Positions 5,413 to 15,792 of a stretch of DNA of 26,392 nt are shown piece after piece. The DNA is from a virus. The notes under the pieces were generated by a model, which saw only the letters and a list, made by a program, of their open reading frames with translations, made no database searches and was not told the origin of the DNA. The stretch's first letter is position 1, and each line of letters opens with the position of its first letter. Position numbers and translations under genes: made by a program. The stretch is from positions 1 to 26,392 of the IMG/VR virus record IMGVR_UViG_3300034105_001019. One strand, 5' to 3'.

Positions 5413-8073
5413 CTATGGTCTATAGTTTATACAATCAATACAAACCACGAATATCTGATTTAAAACTGGTGTGAAATAATTTCCAGAATTTGTTATTACA
5501 CTAAATAATGGGTTTAATAATGGATAACCATTTGATATATACATAAATTCCCAACAAGTATTATTATCAGTTTTTCTTAAAATTTGACCAGGGACAATTG
5601 TAAATCCCGGTAATTCTTGAACAACGTATTGATTAGTGTTAGAACAATTTCTATATACATAGTATTTTTTTGGTGATGATGGAGTAACAGTTGGTGTTGG
5701 TGTTTTAGTTGGTGTTTGTGTTTTAGTTGGCGTGTTAGTTGGTGTTTTAGTTGGTGTTTTAGTTGGTGTTTTAGTTGGTGTTGGTGTTTTAGTTGGTGTT
5801 AAGCTTGGTGATAATCCAGGTGTTAGTGTGTTAGTTGGTGTTGGTGTGTTAGTTGGTGTTTTTGTTGGTGTTCTAGTTGGACTAGATGTTTTAGTTAGTG
5901 TAGGTGTTGGTGTAGGTGTTTGTGTTGCCAACAAACCACAATATTGACACGAAATAGTATAACTAATACGTAGCTCAATAACAACATGATTTGGAACTAA
6001 AGATTCCTCATCACATTTAGTTATAATTTTAATTTGATTATCAATAGGGTCGATTATTGTTTGCCCAATTTGGTCAAAACTATCCACCATCCCCTTTAAT
6101 TCGCTATAAAAATAATCATCATATGGATAATCATTTAATAAATAACTAGTATAAAAATCGTTAAATTTTTCCTCATCACCAATTGTAACAATTAAGCTAA
6201 AAATAGCCATATCTAAAACACAATTAGTAAACCCCGACACTAAAGTATAATACCCATCAGAATACATTTGATATATCCCATATTCACCTACCCCAATATT
6301 CTCAAAATCACTATCACAAATAGTATAAGATTCATAAGACGATAATTTATCATACCCATAAATTGTTATTGAACTTTCTTTAACACAATTATTTGAATCA
6401 GTCACAGTTAATGTATATGTCCCAGCATCTAAATTAGTTATACTATAACCGGTTTGTCCATTCACATTAGGGCTCCATTGTAAATCAAATGTTGGTGTAC
6501 CTCCCGTTATTAATACATTAATTGTTCCATCAGAACCATCTGTTGAATCAGTTTTAACTAATATAAACCCAACACCCTCGGATGAGTCTATCTCAAAATC
6601 TTTAGTTTGTTGACACGGAGTTAGGCTAGAATCTTTTACCGAAACAGTATATGAATCGGAAACTAAATTAGTAAAAGTTACGGAACTTAATGGTGTATTT
6701 ATTATTGATTGAGACCCTATATCAATTGTGTATGGAGGTTGACCCCCCACTACCTCAATATTAACAGAACCATTAAGACCATTACAAGTAGTTCCTGTAG
6801 TTAAAACATTAATTGTATATAAAGACTCATTTATTACTGTGATTGTTCTATTATAAACACACGTACGATTTGTAATGGTTAAAAGATATGTACCAGATTT
6901 TAAACCAGCAAATTGGTGATTTAAACTAGGAGTAGTATTTTCATCAAAATTAAATGTGTCCAAATTTGTCAATTTATAAATAATGTTACCATTAGTACCA
7001 AGTAACTCTATGGATATATTTCCATCATCATTCGAACATTTTGAATTAGTTAGAGTAATCCTTGTCACATTAAACCCTGAAGGTGTTTGTATTGTTGTTG
7101 ACGCAACAAAACTACATAAACCAGTATCTTGGACATATACTGAAAAAGTTCCACCAGGGATATTAGTGAATTTGTATTCAGAATCAAACGAAATATTTGA
7201 TTCTCCAGTCGAACCTGAATAATAATACGGTGCTGTACCTCCTGTTACAAAAACCGTTAACTCACCATTGTTTTCCGCACAACTTGGACTAATCGATTGG
7301 AACCCCCCTAACCCTATTTGAGGTACTTTAACAACACTAGCACTTTTAGGTATTACACACCCTGTACTATCTGTTACGGCAACACTGTAAGACCCATTTG
7401 TTAATCCTGTAATAGATGATAATGTACCACCATTAGACCATAGATAAGTATATGGGGGGGTTCCTGTTAATCCTGTTATAAATATCTTACCTGAACTAAC
7501 ATTACAACCAGCATCATTAACAACATAAAAATCATAATCTAAATTGGTTGACGATTTAATTATACAAGTTTCTGATTTACCTGAACATCCACCACCATCG
7601 TCGGCAATAACATAATAAGTTCCGGCCGATAAAGAATAAAAAGAAAAGTCGAGATTTTCTGTTGACCCTGAAGATAAATATCCACTATTACTTTCATATA
7701 AATAGTAACTCGCATTACCATAGTTATATGAGGTTGCTGCTGTTATTGCTCCATTATTAAAATTACAAGTAGTGTTTTGTTGGTTTATTATACTAACACA
7801 AGTACCGTTCGATATATTAATATTTACCGGAAGTACTGTCACACCTGGGTCATTACATGAATCAAGAATATTAAACGTGTATGTTCCCTCCAATAAACCA
7901 TTAATGGTATACTCCGTCACTCCTTCACCTAACGCTATTGTCCCATAATCAGGTGATATCCATTCTATTGCATAATCAGGAGCATACCCCCGAATTTCTA
8001 TTGAAAAACCTCCTAATGAGAGATTAGAACAATCTCCAGTTATACTAGATATATAATATAAATCACAAGCCAT
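5413..8073 (-). CDS. SprB-repeat virion adhesin with Thr-Pro stalk and Cys-rich tip
   Basis: An 886-residue protein in three parts. Residues about 18-570 hold seven SprB-like beta modules, each opening with a Cys/Asn-Gly stretch (CNFNNG, CNVSSG, CAENNG, CSNDDG, CNGLNG), many with [10 protein letters not shown]-type cores and closing with [12 protein letters not shown]-type strands. SprB repeats are known from the gliding adhesin of Flavobacterium. A unique region (about 575-714) follows, then a Thr-Pro/Lys linker at 717-799 and a tip at 804-881 (cysteines 810, 840, 878, 881). There is no signal peptide, sorting tail or membrane segment, which argues for a virion part and against a host surface protein. 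It is the last gene of the tail operon and its ATG overlaps the previous stop as TAATG. Host recognition is the likely role; possible glycan binding is inference. Confidence 0.75.
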   Translation of the reverse strand: MACDLYYISSITGDCSNLSLGGFSIEIRGYAPDYAIEWISPDYGTIALGEGVTEYTINGLLEGTYTFNILDSCNDPGVTVLPVNINISNGTCVSIINQQNTTCNFNNGAITAATSYNYGNASYYLYESNSGYLSSGSTENLDFSFYSLSAGTYYVIADDGGGCSGKSETCIIKSSTNLDYDFYVVNDAGCNVSSGKIFITGLTGTPPYTYLWSNGGTLSSITGLTNGSYSVAVTDSTGCVIPKSASVVKVPQIGLGGFQSISPSCAENNGELTVFVTGGTAPYYYSGSTGESNISFDSEYKFTNIPGGTFSVYVQDTGLCSFVASTTIQTPSGFNVTRITLTNSKCSNDDGNISIELLGTNGNIIYKLTNLDTFNFDENTTPSLNHQFAGLKSGTYLLTITNRTCVYNRTITVINESLYTINVLTTGTTCNGLNGSVNIEVVGGQPPYTIDIGSQSIINTPLSSVTFTNLVSDSYTVSVKDSSLTPCQQTKDFEIDSSEGVGFILVKTDSTDGSDGTINVLITGGTPTFDLQWSPNVNGQTGYSITNLDAGTYTLTVTDSNNCVKESSITIYGYDKLSSYESYTICDSDFENIGVGEYGIYQMYSDGYYTLVSGFTNCVLDMAIFSLIVTIGDEEKFNDFYTSYLLNDYPYDDYFYSELKGMVDSFDQIGQTIIDPIDNQIKIITKCDEESLVPNHVVIELRISYTISCQYCGLLATQTPTPTPTLTKTSSPTRTPTKTPTNTPTPTNTLTPGLSPSLTPTKTPTPTKTPTKTPTKTPTNTPTKTQTPTKTPTPTVTPSSPKKYYVYRNCSNTNQYVVQELPGFTIVPGQILRKTDNNTCWEFMYISNGYPLLNPLFSVITNSGNYFTPVLNQIFVVCIDCINYRP
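5677..5925 (-). repeat. long Thr-Pro/Lys-coding repeat tract in the SprB-repeat gene
   Basis: About 250 bases read on the plus strand as repeats of GTTGGTGTT and TTAGTTGGTGTT, encoding on the minus strand alternating TPTK, TPTN and TPTP units over 83 residues and ending in [10 protein letters not shown]. This is the longest of the three Thr-Pro tracts and the only one rich in Lys. Near-identical 12-base units suggest growth by slippage or unequal recombination. Confidence 0.9.
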
Positions 8074-11000
8074 TAATTACATAAAATTTCAAAATTTATT
8101 CCGACATTTAATTCAAAATTAGTGCCAGTCGAGTTTACAGAACATATCGTATTATAAACCACTATTTGGTTAAATGGGTCACCCTCTTCTACGATAATAT
8201 TATTTCTACTAAAATAATAAGCATAACCATAATTTAGTAAACTTTTTAAACTATTTACTAAAGCCACCGTCCATTCATTATCAGTAGGTACACTTATATT
8301 TGTGGTAAGGCCTGACCCTACAAAAAATGGGTCTTTTACAATATCATTACCATTAAGATTCATTTCAACATACCAAACACTTTTTAAATTTTCATACAAA
8401 CAGTCATTTAAAACATAAGTTGTACCAGCTAAATAAGTATTTAATGCATTACTTAAAACTCCACCAAAAGTTTCATCCGGATACGCATCACAAGACACCG
8501 ATTGAATCGGACAATCATATGTAAAAATATTTGACGTTAGAGAACAAGGTCTACAAAGAACAGGAATGAAACTACTACCTCCTTGTCTTCTCCATACAAA
8601 CTTTTGTCTATGAAAAATAGAATTTTCATATTTAACACCCGTATTCCATATGGTTGTTGCCGGTATCATTTGTTCAACTAATCTAACCCAATAATCACCA
8701 AGACCATTAACATACTGAATCATCGTTTGATAATTAAAATTATCGTTCTCCAATCCAACAAGTTTTTCAGATTCCAAATATTTCCAATAAATAGACTCTA
8801 ATGTTGGATATCCCATTGTTTTACCGTCACTAATATATTGTCTATTTCTAACATTAATTGTATTTAACCAAAAAGTTTGAGCAAACTCAAAAAATGTTTT
8901 ATTCTTTGGTTGTGGATTAATAACTGTATTATCAATACCACCCCTATCCGGATAATTTGACACAGGAGTTGGATTACAATAAGTCGGAGCAACATAATTT
9001 AACCCCTCATTTGGTATCGGGAAATTATATTTTCTTGACATAGCCCAAACATCGTATGATAATCCTTGACCAGGATTTAAGAATAAATCAGTGTTTTTAG
9101 CATTTAAAACTAATTTGTCGCTTTCTGTATAATATCTCGCATTATAATTACCGTCCAAATTTTGTCGTAAACCAATTTCATTATCAACCCAACTTTTATT
9201 ATTATCAATTGTTTGGGTAATGTTATACCCTAATGACATAAACGGAAATTTAACATATCTATCCAAATATTCCGCACCATAAGTATATGGACTTAATGTT
9301 GTTTGATAATCAGGATTTGACCCTGTAAAAACACTATTGGTAAGATTAACTTCTTCCGGAGCTCTATGTTGAGGTGTCGATTCAAACCAACCACTACCTT
9401 TTTCATAATAATACTCTTCCGTATTTGGTGGTGCTGATGGGTACCCTTCACTATCAATAGGATATTCACTTAATGAAACATTAACATCTTTAATTATTGT
9501 TGTTGAGGTAAATCCTGTAAATACTTCACCCTGAAAACTATATGTGTTACCAGCCTCGATTGTTGGGACATTTTTAACATATGTCCCCCCAGATATTGCA
9601 GCATAACTAGAATTAAAATCACTTACACTAATTCTTTGGTCTGCCAAGTATATGTATTCGTTAAAATCAACCAAAGCATCCGGAGCACCAATCAATCTTA
9701 ATAATATCTCAACAGATTTTCTTGTTCCTTTAGATTTAAACAAATAAGCTGAATTAAGAATTAAATTCCTATAATATTGATAATTTAATTCATCTGGTGT
9801 TTGTTGGTCGCTAGTCCCCTCAAATTCCGGCACATTTTTGTTTTTTTCACCAAAAACTGATGTTAAAAATTCATCATTTGTTATTGGTGATATATTAGTG
9901 TTCCACCCTAAAGTTTGTGCTAAATTTTTTAATAATTGAGATGGGATATCATTACCCACATTATAATTAACCGAATTCATATAAGCCAAAGCGTCTATGA
10001 ATTTTTTTGTTTCATCAAAACTTCTACCATATATTTGTAGAACGGATTCCATCTTTTGACCCACGGTATCAAAGTCTTTAAACGCACCTGTCGTTAAAAA
10101 TCTTGATATTAAATTTGTTTTATACAAATCAAATGATTCACTCAAACCATTTAATGTTGTTAAATAGTTGGTGAAGGCTGGCGTTATAATATCAAGATTC
10201 CAACTACCATATAAAGGCCAAGTAACATTTTGATTTAAAACATAATACGTGCCATCATCAGCATCTGCCGGTACTTGAAATGTTGCTGTGTACTTTGGTA
10301 CAACATTTCTATTTAATAAAAATCTTTGAACCTCATCTAAACTTTCATTAAACACTTGATTAACTTCAGAATCATTAGGTCTAATAACTAAATCATCATA
10401 AGTAATAGATTGCCCCGAAAATGGATTACCTTTAACATATATTTTTAATGTCCCCGAAGATAATGATGTTGTTGGAATTATTGCCGTCACATCAAACCCA
10501 TTATTCTTATAATATAACGAATACTTCGCATACTGTATTGTCATATCTCTCAACACAGACACTTGTACTTCCCTTAATTGTAAATTTCTTGTGGAATTAA
10601 CCGTAAAATCAACATCAAAAGGATTTCTAATTCTAGAAACATTTAGTTCAAAACTAGTTTCATCATCAGAACCAAGATAAACAATATTTGATGCCGTCTC
10701 ACCAGTTACATAATTTTCATCCATTAAAGTCACCTCTAACGCCGCAGGGAATTTACCAATAATAGTCTCAACAGAAGTAGAAATTCTCTTAACCATTGAC
10801 CCATATTGAGTAAAATTAGTTACTTGGGTTAGGTCAAAATTTGGATATACCTTAAAATTATTTTCAAATATGATTTTAGATTGAGCAACACTACTAACCC
10901 CTAAACCATCCAAATTAATTGGTTCTGAAAAATTACCAGTGTTAAAAGTCCTATTACTCTTTTCAGTAATTGATGTTGTAAATTCAAAATTCCCTTGCGT

Positions 11001-11102
11001 TAAACCTCCTCCTTGGACTAATTGGAAACCAACTAAATCATCGGAAAATGTACCAGCTCCTGTTGCCGATTGCGGGGGACAAGTATATTTTATTAACGCC
11101 AT
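8073..11102 (-). CDS. large tail/baseplate protein with tail-protein-I-like middle
   Basis: A 1009-residue protein in the tail operon. Residues 1-310 look like beta-rich domains with no known motif. Residues about 320-490 are mostly helical, with [31 protein letters not shown] and [20 protein letters not shown]. This last segment resembles phage tail protein I / baseplate wedge proteins, where a helical region contacts the neighbouring J protein. The C-terminal half is rich in aromatic residues and Asn and ends in a Cys-containing part ([13 protein letters not shown]). The ATG overlaps the stop of the upstream gene as TAATG, and the downstream gene is joined the same way, so the three are probably translationally coupled. 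Baseplate placement is likely; the precise T4 equivalent is unclear. Confidence 0.65.
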   Translation of the reverse strand: MALIKYTCPPQSATGAGTFSDDLVGFQLVQGGGLTQGNFEFTTSITEKSNRTFNTGNFSEPINLDGLGVSSVAQSKIIFENNFKVYPNFDLTQVTNFTQYGSMVKRISTSVETIIGKFPAALEVTLMDENYVTGETASNIVYLGSDDETSFELNVSRIRNPFDVDFTVNSTRNLQLREVQVSVLRDMTIQYAKYSLYYKNNGFDVTAIIPTTSLSSGTLKIYVKGNPFSGQSITYDDLVIRPNDSEVNQVFNESLDEVQRFLLNRNVVPKYTATFQVPADADDGTYYVLNQNVTWPLYGSWNLDIITPAFTNYLTTLNGLSESFDLYKTNLISRFLTTGAFKDFDTVGQKMESVLQIYGRSFDETKKFIDALAYMNSVNYNVGNDIPSQLLKNLAQTLGWNTNISPITNDEFLTSVFGEKNKNVPEFEGTSDQQTPDELNYQYYRNLILNSAYLFKSKGTRKSVEILLRLIGAPDALVDFNEYIYLADQRISVSDFNSSYAAISGGTYVKNVPTIEAGNTYSFQGEVFTGFTSTTIIKDVNVSLSEYPIDSEGYPSAPPNTEEYYYEKGSGWFESTPQHRAPEEVNLTNSVFTGSNPDYQTTLSPYTYGAEYLDRYVKFPFMSLGYNITQTIDNNKSWVDNEIGLRQNLDGNYNARYYTESDKLVLNAKNTDLFLNPGQGLSYDVWAMSRKYNFPIPNEGLNYVAPTYCNPTPVSNYPDRGGIDNTVINPQPKNKTFFEFAQTFWLNTINVRNRQYISDGKTMGYPTLESIYWKYLESEKLVGLENDNFNYQTMIQYVNGLGDYWVRLVEQMIPATTIWNTGVKYENSIFHRQKFVWRRQGGSSFIPVLCRPCSLTSNIFTYDCPIQSVSCDAYPDETFGGVLSNALNTYLAGTTYVLNDCLYENLKSVWYVEMNLNGNDIVKDPFFVGSGLTTNISVPTDNEWTVALVNSLKSLLNYGYAYYFSRNNIIVEEGDPFNQIVVYNTICSVNSTGTNFELNVGINFEILCN

Positions 11103-12010
11103 TATTCTGTTATATTTGTAAAGTTTTTACTATAATCAATATTACTACCTCTATCTTGTCTAACTTCATATAACAAGTTATTAAATTGGTCTCTAATTTC
11201 GTATAAGTTATATTGTTTGTATATGTTATTAGCTGTGTCATATAGAGTGTAAATTCCATCATCCATTGATTTAGTTTGATTACCAAACAACGCAATTGCA
11301 AGAGTTGAGAAATCATGTTCAGCTATTTCAACATCTAATGTTATTGGATTAAAGAAAGTATTACTAATAATAATATTTTGATTTGGCTGACCAATATATG
11401 GTGTCGCATTTGGTTTATTAGTTGGTGCCGATGATGGGGACATAGTACAAAATATCAAATTAGTACTATTATCCGTATATCTATATCTTATAGCCTTTTG
11501 AGATGTATTAACCAAGTTTTGAACAACCGGTTCACAAAAGAAAGAAGATGTAATTAATCTAAAAAAATTAGGTATTTTAGTGTTATCAGAATTTAAATAC
11601 TCGACCCTAAAACCTACCAATCCTTGATTAACAAATTTGTTTTTAAATTCGGGAGGAACACTATTCAAATCAATTATAATACCTTTAACATTAGGTAATG
11701 CCGACAACACCCCACAATCCAATATAGTGGTTCTTATTTGAGCTGGTCTAATAAATAAGGTATAGATACCTATTTTGTTAAATTGGTCAGCAGGGAGTCT
11801 TAAATTGTATAATCCACCCAATATTTCAACATCCGCAACACCACCAGTGGTTTGACTGTTAAAATAAGGTCTTAATATGTCCGCCGAGTTTAATTTTGTT
11901 AAAACAAAATTATCTGTTTCATCTCTTGATGGTGTGTAATTTAAAATTATCTCCACATCCGCTGGAGATACATCTGCTGGTCTTATCGTTCCGTATGTTC
12001 CTGTTGCCAT
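11102..12010 (-). CDS. unknown tail/baseplate operon protein (302 aa)
   Basis: A 302-residue protein starting MATGTYGTIRPADVSPADVEI. It has repeated beta-strand patterns, no Cys cluster, no signal peptide, no membrane segment and no enzyme motif. The middle contains a short Ser/Pro/Asn-rich region (SPSSAPTNKPNATP) that may link two domains; the C-terminal part repeats short IYxLY and YxYNLYEI elements. Only one base separates it from the upstream gene, and its stop overlaps the next start. Context makes it a structural or assembly protein of the tail. I do not recognise a named family. Confidence 0.6.
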   Translation of the reverse strand: MATGTYGTIRPADVSPADVEIILNYTPSRDETDNFVLTKLNSADILRPYFNSQTTGGVADVEILGGLYNLRLPADQFNKIGIYTLFIRPAQIRTTILDCGVLSALPNVKGIIIDLNSVPPEFKNKFVNQGLVGFRVEYLNSDNTKIPNFFRLITSSFFCEPVVQNLVNTSQKAIRYRYTDNSTNLIFCTMSPSSAPTNKPNATPYIGQPNQNIIISNTFFNPITLDVEIAEHDFSTLAIALFGNQTKSMDDGIYTLYDTANNIYKQYNLYEIRDQFNNLLYEVRQDRGSNIDYSKNFTNITE

Positions 12011-12011
12011 A

Positions 12012-13139
12012 TTATATTGTTATTATATTAAAAAATCCGTAACCATATTTTTCAAGGTCACCTATATTATCAATTTCACCCATTCTTTCAAGTCTTTCCA
12101 AACCTGACTGTTTTCCTCTATCAATAAATACATTAGATTGCACTTCTGCTTCATCAATTACATTTAATAATACCTCATTTTTTGTAATTATCGAGCAATC
12201 CGTCTCAATTGGCGCGACGTTACTAACCACAAATATAGTTGTACCATCTTCATAGTCGTAATAATCAATATTATTAATACTATAACCAATATTTAAACCA
12301 TCTCTTGATATTCCTGAATATATTCCAACAACTCCCGATGTTCCAGTAACTTGGATACCTAATTTATAACCCCCATCAACTAAATCAGATTTTTTACCAT
12401 AAACTTGTAAATCTTTAACAGATGATTTTGTATATCCACTAATAATTAATGGAGATGATGAAAACGGGTCTGTTTCACCTGGATAAACATCACAAGTCTC
12501 ATCACCATTAAAAATATAATCATACATTAAAGGTGTTCCCGACCAATTACCACCAGCAGGAATAAAATATGCCGTTCCTTTTGGGTTTGTAATTACATTA
12601 TTAGTAAAAGGTACCGTCACGGTTTTAACTACCACATTAGAACCCCAAGGACTCATCCCTGACATAGTTATTGTATAATCTTTTGGCGTAGTTGTAAACG
12701 GATATGGGTGGGAATAAAAATTGGGGGAATTTTGTGTTATGATTTGTTGAGAAGTATTATCCCCCCAATCTATCTTATAACTAGAAAACTCCAAATATTT
12801 TTTAAATTCAGTATCTGAAGTATTATAAAAATTATATTTATAAGGTTCTGATGTATTTGCCGAAAATAAAAAATTGGTCATAGTTTCTTTTTGTAAAACC
12901 ATACCATCAAACACTGAATAATACCCAATATCCACAGTATTTTCAGTAAATAAAATAGGGATTGTTAATCCGGTTAATAAGGAATCATATTGAGTTGTCT
13001 CCGAATTATATGTACCACCAGATAAAATCTGTGTCATAGATGAATACACATAAACATCGGTGTTTTGATACATAACTTTAAAAATATCACCCTTAATAAC
13101 TTCCGGAGAAATTTTAATATAACGATTTCTTTCTTCCAT
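12012..13139 (-). CDS. tail operon protein with a PKD-like segment (375 aa)
   Basis: A 375-residue protein beginning MEERNRYIKISPEVI. Residues about 118-180 read like a PKD domain: YKIDWGDNTSQ, then SHPYPF, then DYTITMSG and a final strand VVKTVTVPF. The W-G-D-x-T and Y-t-i-t-m elements are the usual PKD hallmarks. PKD domains are Ig-like modules common in Bacteroidota surface proteins and in some phage tail proteins, where they mediate protein or glycan contacts. The rest is beta-rich with no known motif. No signal peptide or membrane segment. It lies two bases after one gene and one base before the next. A baseplate or tail decoration role is inferred from context. Confidence 0.65.
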   Translation of the reverse strand: MEERNRYIKISPEVIKGDIFKVMYQNTDVYVYSSMTQILSGGTYNSETTQYDSLLTGLTIPILFTENTVDIGYYSVFDGMVLQKETMTNFLFSANTSEPYKYNFYNTSDTEFKKYLEFSSYKIDWGDNTSQQIITQNSPNFYSHPYPFTTTPKDYTITMSGMSPWGSNVVVKTVTVPFTNNVITNPKGTAYFIPAGGNWSGTPLMYDYIFNGDETCDVYPGETDPFSSSPLIISGYTKSSVKDLQVYGKKSDLVDGGYKLGIQVTGTSGVVGIYSGISRDGLNIGYSINNIDYYDYEDGTTIFVVSNVAPIETDCSIITKNEVLLNVIDEAEVQSNVFIDRGKQSGLERLERMGEIDNIGDLEKYGYGFFNIITI

Positions 13140-13141
13140 AA

Positions 13142-13972
13142 TTAAGGATTAACATATTCATACCATTTTATGGAACTAGTTGTTCCCACTCTAACATCAT
13201 TATTGTTAATATCTTTATCAAAAACTTGATATGTTTTTTTATTGTAATCTAATTTTACTTTGTAATAAAAATTTAAATCGTTAAATTGGAACAATGTAGG
13301 TTTTAACAATATTTGAGGAGTTTTACTCATTTTAACATACACTCCCAGTCTAGCATCAAAGAATTTTGCACTCATATAAAAAGTGTCTATATCTATAAAA
13401 TCCTTTTTTCTTAACCAATATATAAAAAACCCTTCTTTATCACCAACAAAATCTAATGTATATGATGGTATTTTTATATTAACATTTGGAATATATTCTG
13501 AAATACTAACTGATTCAGTCGCTCCCTGCTGAACAGGAATAATTATTGTAAAATAATTTGTTTGAGATTTTCCTTCGGTTGTATCGTAAAAATCCAATTT
13601 AAAAAATGATTTGGTAAATGGTTTTTCATAATAATACACTTCCGATTTTGTAAATCCTTCGGGTATATAACTAGTAATCCAATCATTAGTTGTTGAAGAT
13701 ATTACTTGTGTTGAAGGGTTATCCGGAACACCTCCATCAACACTAAAAAAATGAAAATCATATTTAATATCCGTTTTTGTATTGTCATTATATGGTTCGT
13801 GACTAAACCTAAACACCTCAAAATCATAAGCGGTTCCAATAATTTCCTCAATAACCTCATGCTCATATATCTCAATACTATCGTCTCTACCATAAAAGTC
13901 CCATTTTAACTCTATTGGTAAATCAATATACTTGTCGGTTGCCGGTAAAACAAATTTAAATTTATTACTCAC
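13142..13972 (-). CDS. unknown tail operon protein (276 aa), GTG start
   Basis: A 276-residue protein starting at GTG (13972-13970), read MSNKFKFVLPATDKY. There is no in-frame ATG until far inside the gene, and the start overlaps the upstream stop by 8 bases, so the GTG start is well supported. The protein is rich in Asp, Lys, Tyr and Phe, with predicted beta strands and a single segment FFIYWLRKKDFIDIDTFYMS. No catalytic motif, signal peptide or membrane segment. Together with its neighbours it is likely part of the tail or baseplate. I do not recognise the family. Confidence 0.6.
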   Translation of the reverse strand: MSNKFKFVLPATDKYIDLPIELKWDFYGRDDSIEIYEHEVIEEIIGTAYDFEVFRFSHEPYNDNTKTDIKYDFHFFSVDGGVPDNPSTQVISSTTNDWITSYIPEGFTKSEVYYYEKPFTKSFFKLDFYDTTEGKSQTNYFTIIIPVQQGATESVSISEYIPNVNIKIPSYTLDFVGDKEGFFIYWLRKKDFIDIDTFYMSAKFFDARLGVYVKMSKTPQILLKPTLFQFNDLNFYYKVKLDYNKKTYQVFDKDINNNDVRVGTTSSIKWYEYVNP

Positions 13973-15791
13973 AATTATCTATTATTGGTTCAGCTATTAT
14001 GGTCTGTTCATTATAATTAGTCCCCTCTGGTATTATTCTAAAAATTATATTCTTATATGGGTAATGAACACCATTTAAGAAAGGATAATCAACCCCATTT
14101 CCTTTAGGGTCAATATAACCATAAGTATATTTGTCTCTCCATATAAATTTACCCTTACTTTCCGAGTAATAAGAGTAGTACGGAACATCCGCAACATTTA
14201 TTTTATCACCTTCCTCAACGTAATCAGAATATTCACTTATCGTAATACTATTGTGGGGTTGATAATAATAACCATAAGGGTTTGAGGTTACCATTACAGC
14301 TGGAGGAGTTGTTGAACTCTTAGGTCTCCCAACATTAAACACCGGTGGATTATAAGTTAATTTGTGGTATAAATTTGATATAACTCGTTCTTTCTGTTCA
14401 TAATCATTCCACTCACAAAAATCACCATCTAACACATCACCCTTCTTTAAGGAATTTACATATGAAAAAATTATTTTACTTCCATTTAATTGAACCCCCA
14501 AAGGTGTTGTATATGTACTCATTGGGAAATTCGTGTCAGATAATCCATTACTATCTTTCCACCAATCAGTAGGTAATTTAGTTGTGGGGTTTAACGGTAA
14601 GTTAAAACCATAACCTTGTTTCATACCATAAACACCTAACCCAGGACCTTTTGTCCTACCAAACATTAAACCGAAATACCCCTTCCAAATTGTTGTAAAA
14701 AATAATTCAGTTATTGGTCGTTTTTGATTGTCTCTAATTGGATTAATATCAATATCGGAATTAAATGATAAAGTATATGACTGCGAACCTTCTTTAATTG
14801 AGACTCTAGACAATCTATTTGGTGTAGACCCACTACTTTCAAATTTTTTATTAATACCAAAAATATTTTGGTCAAAACCCGAATTTACCAATACAGCATC
14901 ATCAGGACTTGTCAATAATTTATGTCTTCTCACATAATATTTTGAAATGGTTTCGTTGGGTATCAAACTATTTATTACTCTTCTAAATGTTCCTTCTTTA
15001 TCATTATTAAAAGTGGTACCGGTAAACCCTACATTAAATAAATTAAAAATATATTCACCACTACCATACGCCCCATCACCTAAAGAATAAACCTCAAATG
15101 TGTCCACACCATTATAGATAAATCCTGATGATAACTTAACCGATTCACCAACAGATAACCCATGTTTAATAGGACACCTAAAAGAAATGATGTCTAAACC
15201 ATTATATGTTGTATTTTCAATTATAAAGGGAATACCGGTTGATGCCGACCAACTTAAAGTTTGGTTTGATTTACTCTCAATAGCCTGAAGTTGTTTATTA
15301 TAATCATTCTCAAATGGATAACTAACAAAAAAATTCCAATTATAAGTTGACGCACTTTTATTAATAAAAGTTAAATGATTGTTAGGTGGTTGAGTATACC
15401 CACTAACATTATAATCACTACGAATAAAATCAAATTCGTGATATTGGGGAAATCCCTCCCAAGAAACCGCATCAGGGCTAAGATTACATTGTTTTATAGC
15501 TGAATTATTTTCATTAATATAATATAGATTATTTTCTAATGGCACATAATTTGTTGACCCTGTGTAAGAATTTTTAAATAAAATAGAGAATTTACAAGAA
15601 GGTCTGAATATACTAGATTTTTGCCTCTCATCGTCAAACACTTGGGATAAAGAAATATCAATATTCCTATCAAATTCAACATTTTCTTTACTCGTTTGAA
15701 CTAAAGGAACGTTAAACATCAAATTAGTATTTGACGCTGTTTTATATCTTAACGACCCTAAAACAACCCTAGTATCCGTTCTATTACCCAT
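13965..15791 (-). CDS. unknown tail operon protein (608 aa)
   Basis: A 608-residue protein beginning MGNRTDTRVVLGSLRYKTAS. The frame is open 16 codons further upstream to a TTG at 15839 inside the preceding gene, but the ATG at 15791 is preferred: it follows the preceding stop with one base between, matching the spacing of the other genes in this operon. The protein is rich in aromatic residues, Asn, Ser and Gly; a mid-part includes IKHGLSVGESVKLSSGF. No membrane segment or enzyme motif was seen. Size and location suggest a baseplate or tail structural protein; the name is unknown. Confidence 0.65.
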   Translation of the reverse strand: MGNRTDTRVVLGSLRYKTASNTNLMFNVPLVQTSKENVEFDRNIDISLSQVFDDERQKSSIFRPSCKFSILFKNSYTGSTNYVPLENNLYYINENNSAIKQCNLSPDAVSWEGFPQYHEFDFIRSDYNVSGYTQPPNNHLTFINKSASTYNWNFFVSYPFENDYNKQLQAIESKSNQTLSWSASTGIPFIIENTTYNGLDIISFRCPIKHGLSVGESVKLSSGFIYNGVDTFEVYSLGDGAYGSGEYIFNLFNVGFTGTTFNNDKEGTFRRVINSLIPNETISKYYVRRHKLLTSPDDAVLVNSGFDQNIFGINKKFESSGSTPNRLSRVSIKEGSQSYTLSFNSDIDINPIRDNQKRPITELFFTTIWKGYFGLMFGRTKGPGLGVYGMKQGYGFNLPLNPTTKLPTDWWKDSNGLSDTNFPMSTYTTPLGVQLNGSKIIFSYVNSLKKGDVLDGDFCEWNDYEQKERVISNLYHKLTYNPPVFNVGRPKSSTTPPAVMVTSNPYGYYYQPHNSITISEYSDYVEEGDKINVADVPYYSYYSESKGKFIWRDKYTYGYIDPKGNGVDYPFLNGVHYPYKNIIFRIIPEGTNYNEQTIIAEPIIDNCE

Positions 15792-15792
15792 A

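Noticed and set aside
5677-5925. Direct repeats resembling a CRISPR array or other noncoding repeat array
   Set aside because: The units are 6-12 bases with no unique spacers and stay in frame as Thr-Pro codons, so this is a coding repeat.
5732-5947. Open frame on the plus strand encoding repeated LVGV units
   Set aside because: It is the antisense shadow of the Thr-Pro repeat tract in the 886-residue gene; the repeat in the other strand fully explains it.
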